In this document: one piece after another, positions 1 to 7,932 of the stretch
Position numbering within the stretch: position 1 is the first letter of the stretch
Layout: every line of letters starts with the position of its first letter
Notes under the pieces: model-generated
Databases searched by the model: none
What the model was told of the DNA's origin: nothing
What the model saw: only the letters and a program-made list of their open reading frames with translations
Source: Smaragdicoccus niigatensis DSM 44881 = NBRC 103563
Lineage (GTDB): Bacteria > Actinomycetota > Actinomycetes > Mycobacteriales > Mycobacteriaceae
Assembly: GCF_000380645.1 (NCBI RefSeq)
Contig: NZ_AQXZ01000011.1
Coordinates: 1 to 64,000 of the forward strand
DNA: 64,000 nucleotides
Reading direction: 5' to 3'
Program-made: the position numbers and the translations under genes

Positions 1-417
1 GACGCGTTGGACGTCATCGCCATTAGGCCCCTGCCCTACCTGGTCACCACCCGCATGATCGCCGCCATGATCGCGATCATCCCCCTCTACGTCATCGGCC
101 TCGCGGTCGCGTACGTGTCCTGCCGACTCACCGTCCAAATCCTCGGCGGCACCTCAGCCGGCACCTACATGCACTACTTCCACGCCTTCTTCCTCACCCA
201 AGACATCTTCTGGTCCGTCATCAAAGCCATCGTCTTCGCCGCCCTGTGCACCTTCATCCAGTGCTACTACGGCTTCTTCGCCTCCGGCGGACCCGAAGGC
301 GTCGGCGTCGCCGCCGGCCGCGCCATCAAAATGTGCTTCATCGTCGTCGTCTTCGCCAACATGTTCCTCACACTCGCCATCTGGGGCATCACCCCAGGCA
401 TCCGGATATCCGGTTAG
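1..417 (+). CDS. YrbE-family Mce transport permease, C-terminal part (start outside window)
   Basis: The reading frame is open from the window edge and begins inside the conserved loop DALDVIAIRP of the MlaE/YrbE permeases, which form the membrane channel of Mce lipid importers. Four or five hydrophobic segments follow, then the family signature YGFFASGGPEGVGVAAGRA and a short tail ending TPGIRISG. That tail resembles the YrbEB member of a YrbEA/YrbEB pair. Normally mceA follows yrbEB on the same strand; here the next gene is a convergent TetR gene whose stop overlaps this stop by two bases (positions 415-416). The mce genes must therefore lie upstream or elsewhere, or be missing. Family call is firm; A or B assignment is tentative. 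Confidence 0.88.
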   Translation, partial: DALDVIAIRPLPYLVTTRMIAAMIAIIPLYVIGLAVAYVSCRLTVQILGGTSAGTYMHYFHAFFLTQDIFWSVIKAIVFAALCTFIQCYYGFFASGGPEGVGVAAGRAIKMCFIVVVFANMFLTLAIWGITPGIRISG

Positions 418-1058
418 TCGCGTCGGGCCGTGACCGGCCCGACCATTCGATCGGCCCCGACCGCTGCGAGACCCGGCATGAGAAGGGCCAGGAGCGCGTC
501 GACGAGTTCGGCGCGGGATCGATCGCGTCGATCGTTCCAATCCTCGGCGGCAAGGAGCACCGCCCCCGCGAACGCACTCCCCCAGGGACGCGCAAGCGAG
601 ACGTCTGCTCCCACGGTGGCGAGGGCCGAGGCCACGACATCGGTGACCCAGTCGACGATCCAGCTGAAAAGCGGTCGGCTCTTGGTCTCATCGGGACTGA
701 CCCACGTCTGCATCAACAGCGGATAGAGATGCGGGTGGCTCTCGACAAAGGTGCAGAAGATGTCGATGACGCCACGGAGGAGCTCCGCCAGCGGCAACGG
801 CTGAGCCAGCATCTCGTCCGTTTCACTGATCAACCTCGTCGAATGCCGGATCGTCAGGGCATAGGCAACAGCCGCCAAGTTCGGAAACGCGGCGTAGACA
901 ACGGTCCGCGCATACCCCGCCTCCGCTGCGATATCCGAAATCGACGGCTCAACGACGCCCCGCGCGATCACCCGCTCCGCGGCATCCAACAGCTCCTCGC
1001 GGCGCGCATCAGCGTCGATCGGCGGGCGCCCGCGACGCACCGACTTCGCCCTTGTCAT
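414..1058 (-). CDS. TetR-family regulator divergent from P450 gene
   Basis: A 214-residue TetR regulator. After a basic start (RRGRPP) the DNA-binding helix-turn-helix spans about residues 17-65 (EELLDAAERVIARG then ISDIAAEAGYARTVVYAAFPN). The C-terminal ligand-binding part is all helical and ends with an acidic/hydrophobic dimer region. It is transcribed away from the P450 gene with 63 bases between them, and that gap holds a perfect palindrome, so it probably represses its own gene and the P450-reductase operon. M. tuberculosis has the same TetR/CYP136 divergent arrangement (Rv3058c/Rv3059, from memory). The inducer is unknown and is likely a hydrophobic P450 substrate. Confidence 0.9.
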   Translation of the reverse strand: MTRAKSVRRGRPPIDADARREELLDAAERVIARGVVEPSISDIAAEAGYARTVVYAAFPNLAAVAYALTIRHSTRLISETDEMLAQPLPLAELLRGVIDIFCTFVESHPHLYPLLMQTWVSPDETKSRPLFSWIVDWVTDVVASALATVGADVSLARPWGSAFAGAVLLAAEDWNDRRDRSRAELVDALLALLMPGLAAVGADRMVGPVTARRD

Positions 1059-1072
1059 CTCACCCTTTCCGA

Positions 1073-1097
1073 TTTAACGTACACAGTGTACTTAAAA
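1073..1097. promoter_or_regulatory. Putative TetR operator
   Basis: A perfect 6-1-6 palindrome, GTACACaGTGTAC, lies at 1079-1091, in the centre of the 63-base gap between the TetR and P450 start codons. Outer bases continue the symmetry partly (TTT on the left, AAA on the right). Its place and symmetry fit the binding site of the TetR protein encoded alongside; binding itself is inferred. Confidence 0.6.
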
Positions 1098-1121
1098 GCC
1101 ACACCAACGCAGGAGGCTTCG

Positions 1122-2537
1122 ATGTCAACGCTGACCCGAGCTGCCCATACCGGAACCAACTGGCTTGCCGAACACCTCTTGCCAACCCACTCCACACCAT
1201 TGGCCCAACCGCCGGAAGGGTCGGGCCTCAAACCGGTGATGGGCGACCAGGGACTGCCGTACGTCGGCTGGGCGCCGGTCGCGATCAACGACTTCGCCGG
1301 CTTTGCACGCAAGCGCTACGACACCTACGGCCCGGTCAGCTGGACCGGCATGCTGGGCACTCGAGCCGTCAACGTTCTGGGTCCCGATGCCCTCGGTGAG
1401 GTCCTCAACAACCGCGACAAAGCGTTCGCGAACGGCCGCGGCTGGTCCTACTTCATCGGCCCGTTCTTCAACCGCGGAATCATGCTGCTCGACTTCGAAG
1501 AGCACCTCGAACACAAGCGCATCATGCAACAGGCATTCACTCGAGACCGGCTGATCGACTACCTCGGCACGATGAACTCGGGCATCGCCCGCGTAACCGG
1601 GGAGTGGCGCCCCGGCCGGCACTTTCCGATGTACGAAAGCACGAAACACCTGCTCCTCGACGTCGCGACGGAAGTCTTCGTTGGCGAAGAACCCGGACCC
1701 GAGAGCGACGACATCAACGAGGCGTTCATCGACACCGTCGCAGCCGGCATGGCGTATGTCCGGGCGGATGTCCCGGGTGGTCGATGGCATCGCGGGATCG
1801 TCGGCCGAAAGCAACTCGAGGAGTACTTCCGCGCGCTGATACCCGCTAAACGAGCTGGGAATGGAACCGACCTGTTCAGTTGGCTCTGCCGCGCCCAGAC
1901 CGACGACGGGCTCAGCTTCAGCGATGACGACGTCGTCAACCACATGATCTTCGTCCTGATGGCCGCCCACGACACCAGCGCGATCACCACGGGGACGGTG
2001 GCGTACTACCTCGGCAAGCACCCCGAATGGCAGCACCGGCTGCGCGCAGAGGTCAAGAGTATGGGCAAGCCAATGCTCGACTACGCAGACCTCGACCGGA
2101 TGCCATTGATGGACATGGTTTTTCGCGAGGCTTTGCGGATCAACCCACCTGTCGGAGGGATCGCGCGACGCACCGTGAAGGACACGTCCATCGTTGGTCA
2201 CTACATTCCGGCGAACACCCTCATCCTTCTGCTGCCCCAAGCCCAGCACCGACTCGAGAAGTTCTGGGACCAACCCCACCGATTCGACCCTGAGCGCTTC
2301 GCACCGCACCGCCGCGAGGACAAGCAGCACCGATTCCTGTGGTCGCCGTTCGGCGGCGGAGTACACAAGTGCATCGGCATGTATTTCGGTGGGATGCAGG
2401 TCAAGAGCATCATGTATCAGCTGCTGCTCAACTTCTCGTGGACCGTTCCGGACGGCTATCGACCGGAGATGAAGTACGGAACCGGCTACTACCCGGCAGA
2501 CGGTTTGCCCGTTCACCTCACGCGACTGGGTGCATGA
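1122..2537 (+). CDS. Cytochrome P450, CYP136-like
   Basis: A 471-residue soluble P450 mono-oxygenase. Seen: I-helix motif AAHDTS at about 281-286 (the oxygen-activating acid/threonine is D-T), the ExxR motif EALR at 336-339, and the haem loop FGGGVHKCIG with Cys417 as iron ligand. Phrases such as GSGLKP near residue 35, MLLDFEEH and NHMIF are shared with mycobacterial CYP136 as I recall it. The ATG at 1122 has an AGGAGG five bases upstream; the frame is open further upstream but that part is a shadow of the TetR gene. Three bases separate it from a ferredoxin-reductase gene, which should supply its electrons. The natural substrate is unknown; a sterol, terpenoid or lipid is plausible. Confidence 0.93.
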   Translation: MSTLTRAAHTGTNWLAEHLLPTHSTPLAQPPEGSGLKPVMGDQGLPYVGWAPVAINDFAGFARKRYDTYGPVSWTGMLGTRAVNVLGPDALGEVLNNRDKAFANGRGWSYFIGPFFNRGIMLLDFEEHLEHKRIMQQAFTRDRLIDYLGTMNSGIARVTGEWRPGRHFPMYESTKHLLLDVATEVFVGEEPGPESDDINEAFIDTVAAGMAYVRADVPGGRWHRGIVGRKQLEEYFRALIPAKRAGNGTDLFSWLCRAQTDDGLSFSDDDVVNHMIFVLMAAHDTSAITTGTVAYYLGKHPEWQHRLRAEVKSMGKPMLDYADLDRMPLMDMVFREALRINPPVGGIARRTVKDTSIVGHYIPANTLILLLPQAQHRLEKFWDQPHRFDPERFAPHRREDKQHRFLWSPFGGGVHKCIGMYFGGMQVKSIMYQLLLNFSWTVPDGYRPEMKYGTGYYPADGLPVHLTRLGA

Positions 2538-2540
2538 CCG

Positions 2541-4151
2541 ATGCCGCATGTCATCACGCAGAACTGCTGCAATGATGCGGGCTGCGTCGACGCCTGCCCC
2601 GTCGACTGCATTCACCCGCGGCCCGACGAGCCCGGCTACCTGTCCGCCGAGATGCTCTACATCGACCCCGACAAGTGCATTGACTGCGGGGCCTGCATCC
2701 CGATGTGTCCGGTCGACGCGATTCGGACGGAGGCAGATCTGGAGCCGAAATTCCTGCGCTACAAGGATTTGAACGCTTTCTACGCCTCGGAAAGCCCGGC
2801 TCCGGCCCCGCGCGCTGCCATTCCACTGACCATTCGGACGTCGTCGCGAGCGCTGCGTGTGGCCATCGTCGGAGCCGGACCGGCTGGACTGTTCGCCGCC
2901 GAGCATCTCCTCACACAGCCCGGCATGCGGGTCGAGGTCGACGTCTACGACCGACTCCCGACACCCTGGGGTCTCATTCGCGCTGGAGTCGCACCCGATC
3001 ACCAACAGACCAAAGCCGCCGCCGAGGTGTTTCGGTGGACCACCCGGCGGCCCGGATTTCGCTACCAACTCGGCGTCGAGGTAGGTCGGGACATCACGCA
3101 TCCCGAGCTGAGCAACGCGTACCACGCCGTGATCTATGCGGTCGGTGCGTCCGTTGACCGTCACCTCGGCATTCCCGGTGAGGACCTGCCGGGTAGCCAC
3201 TCCGCGACCGATTTCGTCGCCTGGTACAACGGGCACCCCGATCATGCGGACCAAGAGTTCGACCTGTCCGGGACGCGAGCGGTCATCATCGGCAACGGCA
3301 ACGTCGCCCTCGACGTGGCGCGCATTCTGGTGAGCGACCCGGCGACCCTCGCCCCGACGGACATCGCCGACCACGCATTGGAAGCACTGCGCCACAGCAA
3401 TATTCGCGAAGTTCTGGTCGTCGGTCGACGAGGTCCGGCCGAGGCTGCCTACACCACGCCGGAGCTGTTGGGCCTGGCGAATGTGCCCGGCGTCGAGATC
3501 CGGATTCAGCCCGATGAAGTACGGGAAGCGTCGGGCCTCAAGGTCGACGTTCTTCGCGAGGTCGTGCGTCAACAGCAATCCGGACCGCGGCAAATCATCC
3601 TCCGCTACCTGCATTCGCCGGTCGAGATACTCGGCGTGAACCACGTCGAAGGTGTGCGCGTCGTGCGCAATGAACTCCAGGCTGTTGACGGCGGTGTTCG
3701 TGCAGTCCCCATCGACGAATTCGAAACAGTCGCCACCGGTCTCGTGCTGCGTTCGATCGGCTATCGCGGCACCGCGTTGCCGGACGTGCCTTTCGACGAG
3801 TCGCGCGGTGTCATCCCGAACGTCAACGGCCGCGTCGCGCCCGGCGTCTACGCCACCGGCTGGATCAAACGGGGACCGTCGGGCGTGATCGGCACGAACA
3901 AGCAATGCGCGCGCGAAACGGCGGAGGCACTGCTCGAAGATGCCGTTGCCAATCGTCTGCCCACCCCGCCGAAGAACCTGTGGCACATCGATCGACTCCT
4001 GGACGAACGCGCGCCCAGGCGCCTTGACGTCCGCGGCTGGAATGCGATCGACAGGTCCGAGCGGGAGGCCGGCCGATTAGCCGGCCGGCCTCGTCGAAAA
4101 TTCACGAACATCGAGGAGTTGATCCGGACCGCCATGTCTGCGCCCAGGTGA
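2541..4151 (+). CDS. Ferredoxin/ferredoxin-NADP+ reductase fusion (FprB type), P450 partner
   Basis: A 536-residue fusion. Residues 1-60 are a bacterial 7Fe/8Fe-type ferredoxin: cysteines at 9, 10, 15, 19, 23 in the first cluster region and CIDCGACIPMCP (46, 49, 52, 56) in the second. Residues about 104-536 are an adrenodoxin-reductase-like flavoprotein with the FAD loop GAGPAGLFAAE and the later NADP loop GNGNVALDVAR. It would move electrons from NADPH through FAD and the iron-sulphur clusters to the adjacent P450. A close paralogue lies at 39509-40951. A perfect 10-base inverted repeat (4065-4092) sits inside the last codons; the reading frame stays open through it and the C-terminal residues look like genuine family sequence. 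Confidence 0.93.
   Translation: MPHVITQNCCNDAGCVDACPVDCIHPRPDEPGYLSAEMLYIDPDKCIDCGACIPMCPVDAIRTEADLEPKFLRYKDLNAFYASESPAPAPRAAIPLTIRTSSRALRVAIVGAGPAGLFAAEHLLTQPGMRVEVDVYDRLPTPWGLIRAGVAPDHQQTKAAAEVFRWTTRRPGFRYQLGVEVGRDITHPELSNAYHAVIYAVGASVDRHLGIPGEDLPGSHSATDFVAWYNGHPDHADQEFDLSGTRAVIIGNGNVALDVARILVSDPATLAPTDIADHALEALRHSNIREVLVVGRRGPAEAAYTTPELLGLANVPGVEIRIQPDEVREASGLKVDVLREVVRQQQSGPRQIILRYLHSPVEILGVNHVEGVRVVRNELQAVDGGVRAVPIDEFETVATGLVLRSIGYRGTALPDVPFDESRGVIPNVNGRVAPGVYATGWIKRGPSGVIGTNKQCARETAEALLEDAVANRLPTPPKNLWHIDRLLDERAPRRLDVRGWNAIDRSEREAGRLAGRPRRKFTNIEELIRTAMSAPR
4065..4092 (+). repeat. GC-rich inverted repeat inside the 3' end of the reductase gene
   Basis: Arms GAGGCCGGCC (4065-4074) and GGCCGGCCTC (4083-4092) are perfect complements with an 8-base loop. 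The strong hairpin lies about 60 bases before the stop codon, within coding sequence, and has no following T tract, so it is not a standard terminator. It may stabilise the mRNA 3' end or be chance in GC-rich DNA. Confidence 0.5.
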
Positions 4152-4253
4152 GAGGCAATTTTCGCGCCCGATCAAACGATCTTGAATCCCGGCGGAATTT
4201 GAAGAAAAATGCAACTTCTGTCGCGAGAAGTGACCCCGGATTATGTTTGATCC

Positions 4254-4913
4254 ATGCTCGTCATTAATTCGCTCTCGAATGCCGGTAAGAAGTTCCGGCG
4301 TGAGCGCTCGGGCGCGAAGGTCAGCCTGTTCGCACGCATGCCCCAAAGCAAGCGCGGCCGCGTCGCTGCCTTTTCGCTGGCCGCGGCCGCCGTGCTGGCG
4401 CCGACGGCAGCCGCAGCAACCACCGCTGCGCATCGGCACTCGGCGGCCAAGAAGGCCACGGTCACTGCGGCGGCCAGCCATGTCGCCCCACCGGCTCCGC
4501 CGCCGGCGCCACCGAAGTACTTCATTCCGACCACCGGCGTCCTGACGTCGCTGTTCGGTGAGCGCTGGGGCACGATGCATGCCGGCATCGACCTCGCTGC
4601 TCCGATCGGAACGCCGATCGTCGCTGTCACCGACGGCACCGTGATCGAGGCCGGTCCGGCGTCCGGATTCGGCCAGTGGGTCCGCGTCCAGCAGGACGAC
4701 GGCACGATCGCCGTCTTCGGACACGTCAGCCAGTTCTTCGTGACCGCCGGACAGCCGATCAAGGCGGGCGAGGTCATCGCGGCCGTCGGCAACGAGGGCC
4801 AGTCAACCGGCCCACACCTGCACTACGAGGTGTGGCTCCCGGACGGCACGAAGATCGACCCGTTGCCCTGGCTACTCGCGCACGGCATCAACTGTGGTCC
4901 GCTCGCCGTCTGA
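4254..4913 (+). CDS. Exported M23 (LytM-type) peptidase
   Basis: A 219-residue protein with a basic N-terminus, a hydrophobic Ala-rich segment at about 38-58 (secretion signal or anchor), an Ala/Pro-rich linker (to about 87), then an M23 domain. The zinc and catalytic residues are all present: His109 and Asp113 in HAGID, His157 in GHVSQ, and His188/His190 in HLHYE, so the peptidase is probably active on peptidoglycan cross-links. Closely related actinobacterial proteins act at the cell wall during growth and division. An alternative start at Met29 (MPQSKRGRVAAF, position 4338) would give a more usual signal peptide; which one is used is not settled. No c-di-AMP riboswitch consensus was found in the 102-base gap upstream. 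Confidence 0.9.
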   Translation: MLVINSLSNAGKKFRRERSGAKVSLFARMPQSKRGRVAAFSLAAAAVLAPTAAAATTAAHRHSAAKKATVTAAASHVAPPAPPPAPPKYFIPTTGVLTSLFGERWGTMHAGIDLAAPIGTPIVAVTDGTVIEAGPASGFGQWVRVQQDDGTIAVFGHVSQFFVTAGQPIKAGEVIAAVGNEGQSTGPHLHYEVWLPDGTKIDPLPWLLAHGINCGPLAV

Positions 4914-4980
4914 CCTTTCGATCGGACACGCTCACGCCCGGTAGCGCTCCATTTGCTGCGGGTGTCCTACGCTCGTCTGC

Positions 4981-6012
4981 ATGCGTTGGTCAGTGCTACT
5001 GCCCACCCACAACCGCCCGGAAACCCTGCAAATCGCGATCGAATCCGTTCTCGCCCAAGATGATCCGGACTTCGAACTGCTCGTCGTCGGCGACGGCTGC
5101 ACGGACCACACCGGCGACGTGGTCGCGTCCTTTGCGGACGACCGGATTCGCTGGTTCGATCTGCCGAAGAGTCCTGGATTCGGGTACGCCAACCGAAATG
5201 TCGCGCTGCGCGAAGCGCGCGGTGAGTGGATCGCCTATCAGACCCACGACGACATCTGGGCGCCCGACCATTTGTCGTTGATGGCGTCCTTGCTTTCCGA
5301 CGACGTCGACATCGCGTATTCGAGGCCCATCTGGGCCACTCCCGACGGCTGGATGTACCCGTTCTCGTTCGATCTTCGCGACCCCATCAACATCGTTCGA
5401 TTTCAGACGGAGAACTACATTCCCGCCTTGTGCTTCGTCACCCGCCGGCGTGCGGTCGAGGCGGCAGGTTGGTGGCCGGAGGACGTCGAATCGAGTGGCG
5501 ACTGGCTCCTCTGGCGGCGCGTTCTAGCAGTCACCGGCTCGACGCGTCCGGCATATCTGTCCACCCCGACGTCGATCCATTTCCGCACGATCCGCCGCAA
5601 CTTCGATCATCCGATGGTGGTCTACCTGCAGCGATCCGCGCAGGACTGGTGGCCGGAGGATCTGCACTTCGGCGCACGGCAAGGCGTCATCGAACAGGAA
5701 ATCGTTCGCGAACTACTGGGCGACGATCCCCAGGCGTGGTGGACCAAGGTTCGGGTAGCGACCGAGACGGCCGAGCATTACCTGGCCGGGCGGGAGCCTA
5801 TCCATATGCAGCAGATCGACCAACTGACGCAGAAGGTCGCCGAACTCAACGCGCTTCTCGTTCGCCAGGCGCACCAGTTGGACGAGTCACGGCGGTCTGT
5901 CGACGAGATCGTTTCCTCGCGCTCGTGGCGGCTGACCGAACCTGTCCGCACCGGTGCCGCACGAATTCGAAACCACATGGCGCGTACGCGCGGAAATGGA
6001 CTCTCCCGATGA
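4981..6012 (+). CDS. Family 2 glycosyltransferase
   Basis: A 343-residue GT-A fold enzyme. The start SVLLPTHNRPETL and the following DGCTDHTGD are the nucleotide-sugar binding part of GT2 enzymes; THDDIW at about residue 89 supplies the metal-binding acidic motif. The last 60 residues (QIDQLTQKVAELNALLVRQ...) look like a coiled coil. The stop overlaps the start of the cupin gene at 6009 (ATGA), so the two are translationally coupled. With the TupA-like ATP-grasp gene at 7933 this suggests modification of a surface polysaccharide or glycolipid. Donor and acceptor cannot be predicted. Confidence 0.88.
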   Translation: MRWSVLLPTHNRPETLQIAIESVLAQDDPDFELLVVGDGCTDHTGDVVASFADDRIRWFDLPKSPGFGYANRNVALREARGEWIAYQTHDDIWAPDHLSLMASLLSDDVDIAYSRPIWATPDGWMYPFSFDLRDPINIVRFQTENYIPALCFVTRRRAVEAAGWWPEDVESSGDWLLWRRVLAVTGSTRPAYLSTPTSIHFRTIRRNFDHPMVVYLQRSAQDWWPEDLHFGARQGVIEQEIVRELLGDDPQAWWTKVRVATETAEHYLAGREPIHMQQIDQLTQKVAELNALLVRQAHQLDESRRSVDEIVSSRSWRLTEPVRTGAARIRNHMARTRGNGLSR

Positions 6013-6551
6013 CAATTGACGAAACCCTCGCCGCAGCCTGGCGCGACTCGCAGACGGTGACCTCCGACGGCAAGTCGGTCGCGCGAGAAATCGAGGGCGT
6101 CAAGGTGCGCTCGACCGTCAACCACGTCGATCACCGCGGTTCGGTGTTCGAGATCTTCGAAGGCGACCTGACGTTCTGGGACTCTCCGGTCGTTTACGCC
6201 TACCAGTTCTCGTGCCTCCCCGGACAAGTGAAGGGCTGGGGCCTGCACGAGAAGAAGTTCGACCGCTACACGATCATCTCGGGTGAGATTCTGACGCTCC
6301 TCTACGATGCCCGACCGGACTCGCCCACGCGGGGTGTCGTGCAGAAGGTGACGATGTCGGATCGAGCGTCGCGCCAGCTCATCATTCCGCCGTTCGTGTG
6401 GCACCTGAACATCAACATCGGCGATTCCGAAGCGCGGCTGATCAATTTCCCGACCGAGGTCTACAACCACGCGGCCCCGGACCGCCTGCTGTTGCCGTGG
6501 GATACCGACCAGATCCCGGCGAACGCGAAGGATTACTTCCCAAAGTTCTGA
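6009..6551 (+). CDS. RmlC-like cupin (sugar-nucleotide 3,5-epimerase related)
   Basis: A 180-residue protein related to dTDP-4-dehydrorhamnose 3,5-epimerases: DHRGSVFEIF near residue 38, then FSCLPGQVKGWGLHEKKFD and later PPFVWHLNIN, matching the cupin barrel strands that hold the catalytic His in RmlC. It starts inside the stop of the glycosyltransferase gene (4-base overlap). It probably epimerises, or simply binds, a nucleotide-linked deoxysugar for the neighbouring transferase. Without the strict RmlC residue set checked by alignment, the exact reaction stays open; a sugar-binding cupin without epimerase activity is possible. Confidence 0.75.
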   Translation: MTIDETLAAAWRDSQTVTSDGKSVAREIEGVKVRSTVNHVDHRGSVFEIFEGDLTFWDSPVVYAYQFSCLPGQVKGWGLHEKKFDRYTIISGEILTLLYDARPDSPTRGVVQKVTMSDRASRQLIIPPFVWHLNINIGDSEARLINFPTEVYNHAAPDRLLLPWDTDQIPANAKDYFPKF

Positions 6552-6614
6552 GGCAATCCTGTGCATTCGCCAAAGTCCTTGAGGCCCACGCTCACCTAGC
6601 GGGACGATGGAGGT

Positions 6615-7493
6615 ATGCGTCACCGGCTTCGGATCGCGTCTCTTCTCGCAGCGAGCGCGCTGTTCGCGGGATGTGGCGGATCAGGCACTGCGGTTCCCGG
6701 ATTCCAGGGAGTTCCGGTCACAGTCGCGCCGGGCTCTCTTCCCCGACCTGACCACGTCGTCATCCTGATCTTCGAGAACAAGGATTACGACCAGGTCATC
6801 GGTTCACGCCGCGCGCCGTACATCAATTCGCTGGCCAACGGCGGCATGAACTTCACCGACTCGCACGCGGAAACGCATCCGAGCCAGCCGAACTACATTG
6901 CGCTGCTCGCAGGTTCGATGCTGGGCGTCAACGACAATGACTGCCCGCATGACCTCGGCGACCAACCCAACCTCTTCCGGCAGCTGCTCGATGCCGGGTT
7001 CACTGCGACCGGGTACTCCGAAGGACTGCCGTCGGCGGGGTACAAGGGATGCGAGTCCGGCGACTACGCCCGCAAACACAACCCTCTTCCCAACTTCTCC
7101 AACATCCCGGATTCGTCGAACCTGCCGTTCAGCGACTTCCCGAGCGACTATTCGAAGCTCCCGACCGTCTCGCTTGTTATTCCGGATCTCTGCAACGACA
7201 TGCACGACTGCAACGTCTCCGTCGGCGACGACTGGACCCAGCAGAACATGTCCGGCTACGCCGAGTGGGCCAAGACCCACAACAGCTTGCTCATCGTCAC
7301 GTTCGACGAAGACAACGGCTCCGACGAGAATCTGATTCCAACGGTCTTCTACGGCCAGATGGCTCCGGCCGGTGAGTTCAACCAGCGCATCGATCACTAC
7401 AACGTCTTGCGGACCATTCAGGAGATGTACGGCCTGCCCTCACTTGGCGAGTCGACCTCATCGCAGACGATCAGCGGGTTGATCCACAGCTAG
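6615..7493 (+). CDS. SapM-like secreted acid phosphatase, predicted lipoprotein
   Basis: A 292-residue phosphoesterase (PF04185-type). The N-terminus is a lipoprotein signal with lipobox LFAGC, Cys20 being the lipidation site. The mature part carries ILIFENKDYDQVIG, HAETHPSQPNYIALLAGS, GDYARKHNPLPNFSNIP and the metal-binding FDEDNGSDENLIPTVFYG, a series that lines up by eye with M. tuberculosis SapM (Rv3310), a phosphatidylinositol-3-phosphate/acid phosphatase. SapM itself is released, whereas this one should be membrane-anchored outside the cell. It may free phosphate from organic phosphates at the surface. It stands alone between the glycan genes and a SnoaL-like gene on the other strand. 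Confidence 0.85.
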   Translation: MRHRLRIASLLAASALFAGCGGSGTAVPGFQGVPVTVAPGSLPRPDHVVILIFENKDYDQVIGSRRAPYINSLANGGMNFTDSHAETHPSQPNYIALLAGSMLGVNDNDCPHDLGDQPNLFRQLLDAGFTATGYSEGLPSAGYKGCESGDYARKHNPLPNFSNIPDSSNLPFSDFPSDYSKLPTVSLVIPDLCNDMHDCNVSVGDDWTQQNMSGYAEWAKTHNSLLIVTFDEDNGSDENLIPTVFYGQMAPAGEFNQRIDHYNVLRTIQEMYGLPSLGESTSSQTISGLIHS

Positions 7494-7499
7494 CTGTGG

Positions 7500-7892
7500 T
7501 CAGGGCACCAGCGAGAAGTGCGTGTGCACGGCCTGCCACGGCTCGTCCATTGCTTCGCGAGTGAGAAAGACCGTGCATCGGCCTGGGCGATGGAATTCGG
7601 ACCCATCCGGCCGGAATCCCGTCGACGACCACAAGCAAGCCCCCCATCCGTGCAAGCGGTCATTGGACAGTCCGGCGTCGAGTGAATCCAGGTCGAATCG
7701 GAAGTTCGAGATCTTGCCCCACACCGATCGCCACTGCTGGTCTTCGAGTTCATCGAGACCGCGCACGACCCGCGCGACGGTACCGAATCCCACCACGTCA
7801 TCGGCGAAAAGGTCACGCGCAGCACCGAAGTCGACGGACCCGATGAGACGTTCCCACTGCGAAAACCAGTCCCGAATCGTATCGGTCGTCAC
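7500..7892 (-). CDS. SnoaL/NTF2-like domain protein
   Basis: A small alpha+beta protein of 130 residues. The pattern TIRDWFSQWERLIGSVDFGAARDLFADDVVGFGT followed by LDELEDQQWRSVW and the final strand WQAVHTHFSLVP fits the SnoaL/NTF2-like cone fold often found in isomerases, hydratases or stress proteins. I chose the GTG at 7892, which has GGAG eight bases upstream; an ATG at 7934 would add 14 residues and overlap the start of the ATP-grasp gene on the other strand. No catalytic residues can be assigned; function unknown. Confidence 0.7.
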   Translation of the reverse strand: MTTDTIRDWFSQWERLIGSVDFGAARDLFADDVVGFGTVARVVRGLDELEDQQWRSVWGKISNFRFDLDSLDAGLSNDRLHGWGACLWSSTGFRPDGSEFHRPGRCTVFLTREAMDEPWQAVHTHFSLVP

Positions 7893-7932
7893 TGGAGAAA
7901 CTCCGTTCGGTGCGTTGTATAAACTCACGCCC

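Noticed and set aside
246-1121. N-terminal extension of the P450 frame
   Set aside because: Lies over the TetR gene in antisense; the ATG at 1122 has a good AGGAGG and matches the P450 family start.
1125-3986. A 953-codon open frame on the minus strand
   Set aside because: Antisense to the P450 and reductase genes, whose motifs are clear; its translation is low-complexity and matches no family. It is a GC-rich shadow frame.
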